A stretch of DNA of 15,852 nucleotides from Sphingomonas sp. (GCA_003248865.1 QFPK01000036.1:1-15852), one strand, 5' to 3'; shown: positions 7,139-14,064, numbered from the stretch's first letter. Notes: a model not told the origin generated them from the sequence alone. Numbers and translations: made by a program.

Positions 7139-8032
7139 ATGCGTCGTGACGAGATCGCTGATCTGGCGGCCTTTGTGGTGGTTGCGGAGGAGCGCAGCTT
7201 CACCAAGGCGGCCGCGCGCCTGGGCATGGCGCAGTCGGCGCTCAGCCAGATCGTGCGGCGGATCGAGGAAAGGCTGGGGCTACGCCTGCTCTCGCGCACG
7301 ACGCGCAGCGTTGCGCCGACCGATGCTGGCGAACGGCTGATCGCGACGCTGGGGCCGATGCTGCATGATCTGGATTCGGCCATCGCATCTCTCGGCGAGT
7401 TGCGCGACAGGCCGGTGGGCACAATCCGCGTCACCACAGTCGAACATGCGGCGAAAACCATCCTCGTCCCGGCGATGAAGAGGATCCTGCCGGACAATCC
7501 GGACATCAAGGTCGAAATCACGATCGATTATGGTCTGGCCGACGTCGTTGCGGACCGTTTCGATGCCGGCGTCCGGCTGGGTGGCGAGATCGCCAAGGAT
7601 ATGATCGCGGTACGGATCGGCCCGGATATTCCGATGGCGATCGTCGGATCACCGGACTATTTCCGCATCCATCCCGCTCCCGCGTCGCCAGCCCAGTTGA
7701 TCGATCATCGCGCGATCAACTTGCGGCTTCCGTCATCCGGTACGCTGAATGGCTGGCGACTGTTGCGCGGAGGGCGCGAAACGCGGGCGCGGGTGGATGG
7801 ACAGCTGGTCCTCAACACCATCGCCCTGATCCTGGATGCGGCATTGGACGGGCATGGCCTTGCCTATCTGCCGCTGGATCAGGTCCAGTCCGATCTGGAA
7901 GCGGGGCGGCTGGTGCGGGTGCTCGGCAAATTCACGCCGGACCTGCCGGGCTATCATCTCTATTATCCGCACCGTCGTCATGCCTCTTCGGCCTTCACGC
8001 TGCTGGTGGAGGCGTTGCGGTTCCGAAGCTGA
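7139..8032 (+). CDS. LysR-type transcriptional regulator (LysR-3)
   Basis: DNA-binding regulator, 297 aa, full length. The winged HTH lies at about residues 6-62 (FTKAAARLGMAQSALSQIV, then RLLSRTTRSVAPTDAGERL). The CrgA-like effector domain follows, with FDAGVRLGGEIAKDMIAV, a segment closely matching LysR-1 (FDAGARLADAIPPDMIAV), so the two are near paralogues. The ATG is preceded by GAGGTG. It is divergent from the two cysteine hydrolases, which are its likely targets. The gene is closed by a perfect 14-bp hairpin 8 nt after the stop. Effector unknown. Confidence 0.94.
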   Translation: MRRDEIADLAAFVVVAEERSFTKAAARLGMAQSALSQIVRRIEERLGLRLLSRTTRSVAPTDAGERLIATLGPMLHDLDSAIASLGELRDRPVGTIRVTTVEHAAKTILVPAMKRILPDNPDIKVEITIDYGLADVVADRFDAGVRLGGEIAKDMIAVRIGPDIPMAIVGSPDYFRIHPAPASPAQLIDHRAINLRLPSSGTLNGWRLLRGGRETRARVDGQLVLNTIALILDAALDGHGLAYLPLDQVQSDLEAGRLVRVLGKFTPDLPGYHLYYPHRRHASSAFTLLVEALRFRS

Positions 8033-8040
8033 CCGAAGTG

Positions 8041-8073
8041 CCGAGGCGGACGGCTATGTGCCGTCCGCCTCGG
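8041..8073. terminator. Perfect 14-bp hairpin, bidirectional terminator candidate
   Basis: CCGAGGCGGACGGC (8041-8054) and GCCGTCCGCCTCGG (8060-8073) pair perfectly around a 5-nt loop (TATGT). It lies between convergent LysR-3 and the thiolase remnant. Stem strength argues for transcript ending or 3'-end protection, but there is no U-tract on either side. Confidence 0.7.
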
Positions 8074-8086
8074 ATGTCGACCCGGT

Positions 8087-8257
8087 TCAGGCCCGCTCGA
8101 AGATCGCAGCCATGCCCTGGCCGCCGCCGATGCACATGGTTTCAAGGCCGTAGCGCACTCTAGTCGCGCCAAGCAGCTTGCCGGGCACCTCGACCGGTAC
8201 TCCCGCCGAACGGGCCGATCGGAATGCGAAGGAGGCAACGATAGCAGCGCGGTGCAT
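8087..8257 (-). pseudogene. Acetyl-CoA acyltransferase (thiolase) remnant with a large internal deletion
   Basis: A 56-codon open frame keeps a start codon with an upstream AGGA, a thiolase-like beginning (MHRAAIVAS) and the diagnostic thiolase C-terminus RYGLETMCIGGGQGMAAIFE, including the C-terminal active-site Cys42 in CIGGGQG. Between them, the neighbouring frame reads RIPIGPFGGS, the expected continuation of a thiolase N-terminus, so at least one frameshift precedes the junction. Family members are about 390 aa; some 330 residues, including the nucleophilic Cys of the N-terminal half, are missing. It cannot be an active thiolase. The flanking stretch 8258-8372 holds no gene I recognise; a - strand frame there reads LPLDELLDILQSEVVTKP, possibly the end of another lost gene. 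Confidence 0.75.
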
Positions 8258-8372
8258 CAGTGGTTCCTCGCGTTCGGCTTCCGCGCCCCGCAATAACCGG
8301 CTTGGTCACAACTTCGCTTTGCAGAATGTCCAGCAACTCGTCTAAAGGCAGGCCGTCAGGATCTGAACTACA

Positions 8373-9203
8373 ATGAATTATCGCCATTCCTTCCATGCTG
8401 GCAACAGCGCCGATGTCGTAAAGCACAGTCTATTGATCGCCTTGGTGCGAGCCTTGCAGCAAAAACCGGGCGGGCTCACCCTGATCGACACCCATTCCGG
8501 TTGCGGCCTGTACGACCTTGGCGGCAACGATGCCCAGCGCACTGGCGAGGCCACGGGCGGCGTGCTGCGGGCCTTTGCCGACTCGAACCCTTTGCTGGAC
8601 GACTACCGCGCCGCCGTACAGGCGGTGAATGCGGGGGAAGAGCCGCAGCTTTATCCCGGCTCACCGCGGTTTCTGGCGCAGCTCTTGCGCCCGCAGGATT
8701 TGCTGATCCTCAACGAAAAACACCCGGAAGACGCTTATACCCTGCGTGGCGTGATGCGGGGTACAAGCGCGGCCGTGCATGAACGCGACGCCTACGAGCT
8801 TTGGCTGGCTATGGTGCCACCTCGCACCGCGCGCGGCGTGGTGGTGGTCGACCCGCCCTACGAGCAGACGGATGAACGGGCACGCATCACCGCTACCCTA
8901 GCCGCCGCTCATCGCAAATGGGCGCATGGCGTGACGGCGATCTGGTTCCCGCTGAAAGACTACGCCACGCATTGGCAGTGGAAGGAGCGCTTGCGCAGGC
9001 TCGGAATCCCGAAATTGCTGTGTGTGGAGCATTGGCTATACGATAGCGAACAACCCGGCATCTATAATGGTGCGGGCCTTTTCATTGTCAATCCGCCCTA
9101 CGCCTTCACGCAGGCGCTGCCGCCACTGTTGGAGGCTTTGCGCGCAGCGTTGGCGCCCGAAGGGCATAGGGGCGAGATTATATCCGGTTGGTTGGGCGAT
9201 TGA
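8373..9203 (+). CDS. rlmJ: 23S rRNA (adenine(2030)-N6)-methyltransferase RlmJ
   Basis: SAM-dependent methyltransferase that makes m6A2030 in 23S rRNA. 276 aa, close to the E. coli protein (280 aa). The diagnostic start MNYRHSFHAGNSADVVKH is present. The SAM site includes DTHSGCGLYDLGG (39-51), and the catalytic motif IV is DPPYE at 160-164 (VVVVDPPYEQT). The start is fixed by the conserved N-terminus, although the upstream SD is weak (AGGATC, about 12 nt away). It is a housekeeping gene standing alone between a thiolase remnant on its left and an IS3 remnant on its right, so the region has been rearranged around it or it arrived with that DNA. Identification is firm. Confidence 0.95.
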   Translation: MNYRHSFHAGNSADVVKHSLLIALVRALQQKPGGLTLIDTHSGCGLYDLGGNDAQRTGEATGGVLRAFADSNPLLDDYRAAVQAVNAGEEPQLYPGSPRFLAQLLRPQDLLILNEKHPEDAYTLRGVMRGTSAAVHERDAYELWLAMVPPRTARGVVVVDPPYEQTDERARITATLAAAHRKWAHGVTAIWFPLKDYATHWQWKERLRRLGIPKLLCVEHWLYDSEQPGIYNGAGLFIVNPPYAFTQALPPLLEALRAALAPEGHRGEIISGWLGD

Positions 9204-9267
9204 GACAAGCCCTGTGGCCTGCTGCCAGTTAGGTGGACGCCGAGATAAGATGCTTTCGCCTGTCGGA

Positions 9268-9625
9268 GGATAGGAAGGTAGTTCGGCCGCGAGTTTAAGC
9301 TTGAGGCGGTAAGATTGGTCCGTACGCGGGGATCGCTGTTGCGCAGGCTATCCGAGATCTTGCGGTTTACGAGAATGTGCCGCGTAAATGGGTTCGGGCA
9401 TTATCCGCTGATCCGGTGCAGGTCTTTCCCGGCAATGGCCAGATGAAGCCGGAGCAATTGGAGATAGGGCGGTTGCGCTGCAAAGTGGCCAAGTCGAAGG
9501 CGGAGAGAGGCGCATCAAAAAGCCCCCGCCTACTTCACGAGAGGCGCGATATGAAGCGCAGCTTTGTCGCGAAGCGCTGAGGGTATGGCCGATGGCATGG
9601 ATATGCGGGGCGCTCAAAGATCAGG
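9268..9625 (+). mobile_element. Decayed IS3-family insertion sequence (orfA and start of orfB)
   Basis: Broken reading frames keep the order of an IS3-family OrfA. First comes FGREFKLEAVRLVRTRG (about 9281-9330); after a frame change comes AVAQAIRDLAVYENVPRKWVRAL and QVFPGNGQMKPEQLEIGRLR (to about 9483), then VAKSKAER. An OrfB-like beginning follows: MKRSFVAKR from 9551, then after a stop/frame change WPMAWICGAL to about 9617. The rest of OrfB, with the DDE catalytic domain, is missing. A GGAGG motif precedes the degraded orfA start, where an ATA stands in place of ATG at about 9270. No clear terminal inverted repeats or target duplication were found. It is non-functional. It accounts for most of the 447-nt gap between rlmJ and LysR-4; 9204-9267 shows nothing else. 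Confidence 0.75.
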
Positions 9626-9650
9626 GCGAGCCTCCGTCATCGACCTGCTC

Positions 9651-10571
9651 TCAAGCCTGCATGGCATTCTCGGCCGTTGTCCGCTGGATCGCACATTCTC
9701 TCACAAAGAAATCCAGCAATGCCCGAACCGATGGCAGCAATCCCCTCCGCGAAGGGAATACCGCATGGACGATCGCCGCCGGAGGGCGCCAGTCCGGCAG
9801 GAGGTGAACCAGCCGCCCCGCCATCACATCTGGCCATATCAGCAGCGTCGGCAGTTGCACGACGCCAAGCCCCTCCAGCGCCGCCGCGCGCAAGGTTGCC
9901 ATGTCATCAGTGACGATCCGTGGATGATGGCGGACGGCCGCCCGCTGACCATCGCTGCTTTCCAGATCCCATTGATAATCGTTGCGTACGGGCCCCAGGT
10001 CGAGGCTCGGTAGTCCATTGAGGTCGGCGGGGTAGGTGACGCGGCGTGTGATCAGTTCAGGGCTGGCCACCAGGCATTGCCGGCTGTCATCCAGCTTGCG
10101 CATCACCAGCCCTGTGTCATCGAGCGGCGGAAAACGGACCCGAATGGCAAGGTCATATCCCTCGGCGATCAGATCGACCGGGCGGTTGAAGCTCTTGAGG
10201 TGAATGTCGACCGCAGGATGCTGCCTTACAAAATGAGCGATGAGGCCACTGAACTGGAATTGCAGCAGCCCGACCGGGCAGGCCATTCGGATGACACCTC
10301 TGGGTTCTGCACGCAGTTCGGCGATCGCCTGCTCGGCGGCTTCGGCCTCGACCAGCATGGCGACGCAGTGCCGATAATATTCCTGCCCTACCTCCGTGAC
10401 GGAAAAGCGCCGCGAGGACCGATTGAGCAGGCGCACGCCCAATCGGTCTTCCAGCAATAATATGCGCCGGCTGAGTTTGGATTTGGGCTGATGGATGGCC
10501 CGTGCAGCAGGCGCAAAGCCGCCATGTTCGACCACCTGTGCGAAATAATAAAGATCATTTAGGTCGTGCAT
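9651..10571 (-). CDS. LysR-type transcriptional regulator (LysR-4)
   Basis: DNA-binding regulator, 306 aa. The start MHDLNDLYYFAQVVEHGGF is typical of the family; an extra 12 codons upstream (to 10607) lie over the promoter and are rejected. The HTH is at about 17-54 (FAPAARAIHQPKSKLSRRI, then RLLNRSSRRFSVTEVG). The effector domain includes FNRPVDLIAEGYDLAIRVRF and a C-terminal LEGLGVVQLP segment, as in CrgA-like regulators. It is divergent from the pirin gene with 117 nt between, and that gap holds the TTGCAG-N11-CTGCAA dyad. LysR genes next to pirin genes are a recurrent arrangement in proteobacteria, so it probably controls the pirin-hydrolase array. Its 3' end abuts the IS3 remnant but the reading frame is complete. 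Confidence 0.93.
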   Translation of the reverse strand: MHDLNDLYYFAQVVEHGGFAPAARAIHQPKSKLSRRILLLEDRLGVRLLNRSSRRFSVTEVGQEYYRHCVAMLVEAEAAEQAIAELRAEPRGVIRMACPVGLLQFQFSGLIAHFVRQHPAVDIHLKSFNRPVDLIAEGYDLAIRVRFPPLDDTGLVMRKLDDSRQCLVASPELITRRVTYPADLNGLPSLDLGPVRNDYQWDLESSDGQRAAVRHHPRIVTDDMATLRAAALEGLGVVQLPTLLIWPDVMAGRLVHLLPDWRPPAAIVHAVFPSRRGLLPSVRALLDFFVRECAIQRTTAENAMQA

Positions 10572-10623
10572 CGTCCCACCAGTAGGACGCTGCGTCCCCG
10601 ATCGCAATCTTTCGCTGTCATCG

Positions 10624-10646
10624 TTGCAGGATCATCTTCGCTGCAA
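10624..10646. promoter_or_regulatory. Interrupted dyad TTGCAG-N11-CTGCAA, candidate LysR-4 operator
   Basis: Perfect 6-bp arms, TTGCAG at 10624-10629 and CTGCAA at 10641-10646, separated by exactly 11 nt near the centre of the LysR-4/pirin divergent region. LysR-family proteins typically recognise interrupted palindromes of this spacing. It begins 53 nt upstream of the LysR-4 start and ends 42 nt upstream of the pirin start, so it can serve both promoters. Binding is inferred. Confidence 0.55.
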
Positions 10647-10688
10647 GTTCAGGGCACAAAATGGAGTCGCCCTTCCAGGAGATGCAAG

Positions 10689-11558
10689 ATGACCAAGGAA
10701 ATTCTCGGCCGTTATGGCAATGATCATGGCCACTGGGTGGGTGATGGATTTCCCGTTCGCTCGCTTTTTTCCTACCATGGCCTGGGTCAGCATATCAGCC
10801 CCTTCCTGCTACTGGACTATGCCGGCCCTCATTATTTTGCGCCGACTGCGGAACGTCGTGGTGTTGGCCAGCATCCCCATCGTGGCTTCGAGACGGTGAC
10901 CATCGTTTATGATGGCGAGGTCGAACACAAGGATTCTGCTGGTAACGGCGGCGTGATCGGACCGGGCGATGTGCAGTGGATGACAGCCGGCGGCGGCATA
11001 TTGCACGAGGAATATCATTCGCCTGGCTTCGCGCGGACCGGCGGTCCGTTCCGCATGGTGCAATTGTGGGTCAATCTGCCGGCCAAGGACAAGATGACCC
11101 CCGGCGGTTATCAGGCAATCGTCAATGCCGACATCCCTGTCGTCGAACTGGCAAGCGGTGCCGGCGTGATGCGGGTGATTGCCGGGGCGTTCGACGGCAT
11201 CGATGGTCCAGCCCGGACCTTCACGCCCGTCAATGTCTGGGACATGCGCCTGGCCCGCGACGCGGAAATGCGCCTGCCGTTGCCCGAAGGCCATGTCGCG
11301 ATGCTGGTCGTCCTGAGCGGCCGTCTGACCGTGGCGGGCGAGCATGAGATTGGCGAAGCGGAAATGCTTCTGCTTGGTCGCGATGGACAGGATGTTGAGC
11401 TCCGTGCCGATGGCGACACCACATTGCTGGTGCTGACCGGCGAACCGATCGACGAGCCGATCGTCGGCCATGGCCCCTTCGTGATGAACAGCGAGGCGGA
11501 AATCCGGGCGGCCATCAACGACTTCAACAGCGGTCGGTTCGCGCAGGCGATCGGCTGA
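10689..11558 (+). CDS. Pirin family protein (bicupin)
   Basis: Pirins are bicupin metalloproteins; some have quercetin 2,3-dioxygenase activity and others act as redox-sensing partners, so the function here is open. 289 aa, the usual length. The N-terminal cupin carries the metal ligands His62 and His64 in HPHRGFETV, then His106 and Glu108 in GGGILHEEY. The conserved QWMTAG precedes them. The ATG at 10689 has AGGAG about 8 nt upstream and matches the family N-terminus; the longer open frame from 10566 crosses the operator and is rejected. It is divergent from LysR-4 and first in a same-strand array with two cysteine hydrolases and a small acetyltransferase. Confidence 0.93.
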   Translation: MTKEILGRYGNDHGHWVGDGFPVRSLFSYHGLGQHISPFLLLDYAGPHYFAPTAERRGVGQHPHRGFETVTIVYDGEVEHKDSAGNGGVIGPGDVQWMTAGGGILHEEYHSPGFARTGGPFRMVQLWVNLPAKDKMTPGGYQAIVNADIPVVELASGAGVMRVIAGAFDGIDGPARTFTPVNVWDMRLARDAEMRLPLPEGHVAMLVVLSGRLTVAGEHEIGEAEMLLLGRDGQDVELRADGDTTLLVLTGEPIDEPIVGHGPFVMNSEAEIRAAINDFNSGRFAQAIG

Positions 11559-11566
11559 CGACCTCA

Positions 11567-11595
11567 ACCCCGGCGGCCACTCTGATCGCCGGGGT
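11567..11595 (+). terminator. Hairpin after the pirin gene
   Basis: ACCCCGGCG (11567-11575) pairs perfectly with CGCCGGGGT (11587-11595) around an 11-nt loop, starting 8 nt after the pirin stop. No U-tract follows. It may end part of the transcription or protect the upstream message; the next gene starts 73 nt later. Confidence 0.55.
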
Positions 11596-11668
11596 CATGG
11601 TTACGGGGCGGTCGGGCGTCCAGCCGACCTCCGTTTCATCAAGGGCGCTGCACAGGAAAGGAACCATC

Positions 11669-12310
11669 ATGACCAGCGAATCCATGCGCGATCCCAAGGC
11701 GGATCATCTGCTCACACCGCAAAATTCGGCTTTCATCATCATCGATTATCAACCGGTCCAGGTGAATTCGATCGCCTCAATGGATCGGCAGTTGCTGCTC
11801 AACAACATCGTCGGCTGTGCCAAGGCGGCGGTCGCCTATGATCTGCCGATCGTGCATTCGACCGTGAACGTCGAAACTGGCCTCAACCACCCGCCGGTCC
11901 CGCAAGTGCGCAAGGCGCTGGGCGATTATCCGACCTATGACCGCACCAGCATCAACAGCTGGGAAGATATTGAATTTCGCCAGGCGGTCGAGGCAACAGG
12001 TCGCAAGAAGCTGATCATGACTGCGCTCTGGACCGAAGCCTGCCTGACCTTTCCGGCGCTCGATGCGCTGAAGGAAGGGTATGAAGTCTATGTTCCGGTC
12101 GATGCGGTTGGCGGGACATCGCTGGCCGCCCATGAGGCGGCGCTGCGCCGGATCGAGCAAGCCGGCGGCAAGATGATCTCGGTGCCCCAGCTTTTCTGTG
12201 AACTGCAGCGTGACTGGAAACGCAGCGAGACCGTGCCCGCCTTCATGAACCTGTTCATCGAAACCGGCGGCACTGCCGGCATCCAGTTTTCCTACGACAA
12301 GGCCGACTGA
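11669..12310 (+). CDS. Isochorismatase-like cysteine hydrolase (first copy)
   Basis: Member of the isochorismatase/nicotinamidase-like superfamily, 213 aa. These use a Cys nucleophile with an Asp and a basic residue to hydrolyse amides or related bonds. The Asp is Asp26 in FIIIDYQ and the nucleophile is Cys125 in LWTEACLTFPAL. The basic residue is likely Arg92 near RTSINSW, the position corresponding to the INAWD segment of YcaC. The ATG at 11669 has AAAGGAACC just upstream; the open frame to 11597 crosses the intergenic hairpin region and is not conserved-looking. It resembles the YcaC branch of unknown substrate rather than true isochorismatases, because no aryl carrier domain or siderophore genes are nearby. 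It lies between pirin and a second family member. Confidence 0.9.
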   Translation: MTSESMRDPKADHLLTPQNSAFIIIDYQPVQVNSIASMDRQLLLNNIVGCAKAAVAYDLPIVHSTVNVETGLNHPPVPQVRKALGDYPTYDRTSINSWEDIEFRQAVEATGRKKLIMTALWTEACLTFPALDALKEGYEVYVPVDAVGGTSLAAHEAALRRIEQAGGKMISVPQLFCELQRDWKRSETVPAFMNLFIETGGTAGIQFSYDKAD

Positions 12311-12316
12311 TCCCTG

Positions 12317-12354
12317 GATCACGGCCAGGGCGGCATGACGCCTCGGCCGTGATC
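12317..12354 (+). terminator. Strong hairpin after the first isochorismatase-like gene
   Basis: GATCACGGCC (12317-12326) pairs perfectly with GGCCGTGATC (12345-12354). Inside the 18-nt loop, GGGCG (12328-12332) pairs with CGCCT (12339-12343), extending the stem with one mismatch. It starts 6 nt after the stop codon. No U-tract. Confidence 0.6.
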
Positions 12355-12381
12355 AACCTTATATGCCACAGGAGAAATCCC

Positions 12382-13062
12382 ATGTCTTCCCCCGCCAATT
12401 TCAACGGCAGTCGACCGATCATCGATCCTGATGATTCCGTGATGCTGTTGATCGACCATCAAAGCGGCCTGTTTCAGACCGTTGGCGACATGCCGATGCC
12501 CGAACTGCGATCCCGAGCCGGCGCGCTCGCCTCGATCGCGACGCTGGCCAAAATGCCTGTCATCACGACCGCATCGGTACCGCAAGGGCCCAATGGTCCG
12601 CTGATCCCGGAAATCCATGCTAATGCACCGCACGCCCAATATGTGGCCCGCCGGGGTGAGATCAACGCATGGGATAATCCCGATTTCGTTGCAGCGGTCA
12701 AAGCCACTGGACGTGGGACGCTAATTATTGCCGGTACGATCACCAGCGTCTGCATGGCTTTCCCATCCATTGCCGCCGTGCAGGATGGCTATCGCGTGTT
12801 CGCGGTGGTGGATGCGTCGGGAACCTATTCGAAGATGGCGCAGGAAATTACGCTGGCGCGTGTCGTTCAGGCGGGCGTGGTGCCGATGGATACCGCCGCC
12901 GTCGCGTCGGAAATCCAGAAGACATGGCATCGCGATGATGCGGAAAAATGGGCCGAGATTTATACCCGCATATTCCCGGCCTACCAGTTGCTGATCGAAA
13001 GCTATGCCAAGGCGCAACAGGTTGCGACCGAACATGAAATGCTCGATTCACAGCGGGGCTGA
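12382..13062 (+). CDS. Isochorismatase-like cysteine hydrolase, YcaC-type (second copy)
   Basis: 226 aa hydrolase of the same superfamily as its upstream neighbour but closer to E. coli YcaC, with which it shares the pattern (V/I)AR.G.INAWDN.DFV.AVKATG and the elbow I.G.(I/V)T.VC.AFP. The Asp is Asp25 in LLIDHQ and the nucleophile is Cys124 in ITSVCMAFP; Arg90/Arg91 lie at the basic position. The ATG at 12382 follows a clean AGGAG. The frame is open to 12349 but only through the preceding hairpin. Physiological substrate unknown; YcaC-type proteins are octameric hydrolases without an agreed substrate. The two adjacent copies are divergent enough to have different substrates. Confidence 0.92.
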   Translation: MSSPANFNGSRPIIDPDDSVMLLIDHQSGLFQTVGDMPMPELRSRAGALASIATLAKMPVITTASVPQGPNGPLIPEIHANAPHAQYVARRGEINAWDNPDFVAAVKATGRGTLIIAGTITSVCMAFPSIAAVQDGYRVFAVVDASGTYSKMAQEITLARVVQAGVVPMDTAAVASEIQKTWHRDDAEKWAEIYTRIFPAYQLLIESYAKAQQVATEHEMLDSQRG

Positions 13063-13068
13063 TAACCA

Positions 13069-13097
13069 GATGTGGCCGGCGCCCTGCCGGCCACATC
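13069..13097 (+). terminator. Perfect 12-bp hairpin after the second isochorismatase-like gene
   Basis: GATGTGGCCGGC (13069-13080) pairs perfectly with GCCGGCCACATC (13086-13097) around a 5-nt loop (GCCCT), starting 6 nt after the stop. It ends 13 nt before the GTG of the small acetyltransferase and abuts its ribosome site. No U-tract. Confidence 0.6.
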
Positions 13098-13110
13098 GAA
13101 AGGCGGACAT

Positions 13111-13392
13111 GTGACGAATAGGGTGATCGATAATCCCGCTGAACACCGGTTTGAGCTGGATCTGGGCGGCGATGAATTGGCGGCGGCCTATTGTCGGATC
13201 GAGGACGGACGGGTGGTTCTGGTCCATACCGAAGTCCCCTATGCTTTTTCCGGCCAGGGCCTGGGTACACGATTGGCCACGGGCGTGTTCGACCTCATAC
13301 GTGCCAGCGGTCGCAAGGCCGTGCTGAAATGCAGCTTCATGGCACGCTTCTTCGCGAGCCATCCCGAATATGCCGACATTGTTGACGGCTGA
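13111..13392 (+). CDS. Small GNAT-type N-acetyltransferase (YidJ/NATD1-like)
   Basis: 93 aa protein of the compact single-domain acetyltransferase group (COG2388-like). The acetyl-CoA loop is SGQGLGTRLATG (48-59), and the C-terminal signature CSFMARFFASHPEYADIV (74-91) fits the family pattern C.F...(Y/F)...HPEY.D(L/I)V. The GTG start at 13111 is chosen because it follows AAAGGCGG and gives the usual length; a GTG at 13072 would place the hairpin inside the gene. It is the last gene of the pirin array on the same strand. Targets of this family are unknown, and linkage to the hydrolases may be only positional. Confidence 0.85.
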   Translation: MTNRVIDNPAEHRFELDLGGDELAAAYCRIEDGRVVLVHTEVPYAFSGQGLGTRLATGVFDLIRASGRKAVLKCSFMARFFASHPEYADIVDG

Positions 13393-13445
13393 TCCGCCAA
13401 AGCGAGGAATATTAGGATGATCGAGATGGTAATCGAGTACGCGCG

Positions 13446-13846
13446 ATGGCTTTGGTGATGGCGTCAAGGCCATGCGCGACGGGCGGCCTTGACTGGCCAG
13501 CCGCTACTGTGGCGATGGTCGCGCTTGCCGAGCATGGCATCGAGGCTGACATTCGCGAACTGCTGACGCCGGGCAATCCTTCGCGCGAAGTTTCGCCAGG
13601 CGCGATCTTCTCAAGATGATCGCCGCCATCGACGCCGCTTTTGTGTGTGGCGGAGGGGGGGATGGGGGCCAGGTGCTCAGATTTCCGAAATCTTCCGAGA
13701 TCAAGCGCCTCGTCAAGGCTGACTGTGATGCCGGGATGCAGGTCGGCTCTATCGACATTTGCCCTGACGGGGTGACAATCTATCCGCCCGCGAAGAAGCT
13801 CGGCCTGCCGCCATATGGCGTCTGGAAAGCGCAAAACCAAAGTTGA
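13446..13846 (+). pseudogene. Frameshifted ORF of an integration module (unknown function)
   Basis: A coding-like frame from ATG 13446 reads GGLDWPAATVAMVALAEHGI and ends GNPSREVSPGAIF before a TGA at 13617-13619. The neighbouring frame resumes at once as MIAAIDAAF and runs to a TGA at 13844-13846, with SSEIKRLVKADCDAGMQVGSIDICPDGVTIYPPAKK. Joining the two frames by a one-base change gives one continuous protein, so this looks like a single gene broken by an indel. No family is recognised. It overlaps by 32 nt the start of the probable integrase fragment, which suggests a two-gene phage/island unit. The preceding stretch 13393-13445 shows nothing. Confidence 0.5.
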
Positions 13847-14009
13847 GACTGGCCTTCATGTCGTGCGGAGGCTGCGCGACGGCAAGCCAGCGCTTTTTCA
13901 AGCATATGCCTATTGCGACGGTCCGCAGATCCATGGCTGCCAAGGCGAGCGCCCGACCATCACGCCAGAAATCCTTGATGCTGTCGATCGCGCAAAGGAG
14001 GGTTTGTGA
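13815..14009 (+). pseudogene. Truncated tyrosine-recombinase (integrase) N-terminus, probable
   Basis: 64 codons starting MASGKRKTKVETGLHV, then an arm-binding-like segment with YAYCDGPQIHGCQGERPTIT and PEILDAVDRAKEGL before a stop. The lysine/arginine-rich start and the GPQIH...(R)PTIT pattern resemble the N-terminal arm-binding region of phage-type integrases found in sphingomonads; this is a memory-based resemblance and is not proven. No SAM-like or catalytic domain (R..HxxR..Y) follows, because the frame ends and the next 200 nt hold only a tRNA fragment. It lies 196 nt from a tRNA-derived attachment site, which supports the call. Confidence 0.45.
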
Positions 14010-14042
14010 TCGACGCCGGCATGATGGCTGAAACGCTGGCTT

Positions 14043-14064
14043 GATTCCTCAATAATGAGGATTC
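14043..14064. repeat. Short hairpin near the attachment site
   Basis: GATTCCTCA (14043-14051) and TGAGGATTC (14056-14064) pair at 8 of 9 positions around ATAA. It may be a terminator for the broken integrase module or an arm site. Apart from this hairpin, 14010-14205 holds nothing recognisable. Confidence 0.35.

Noticed and set aside
7042..7521. 160-codon upstream extension of hydrolase-2
   Set aside because: It runs antisense through the LysR-3 HTH region and across the promoter. A good ribosome site precedes the internal ATG at 7041, where family similarity begins.
8160..8426. 88-codon - strand frame overlapping the thiolase relic and the start of rlmJ
   Set aside because: Only its segment RIPIGPFGGS is meaningful, as an off-frame piece of the thiolase relic. 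The part over rlmJ is antisense.
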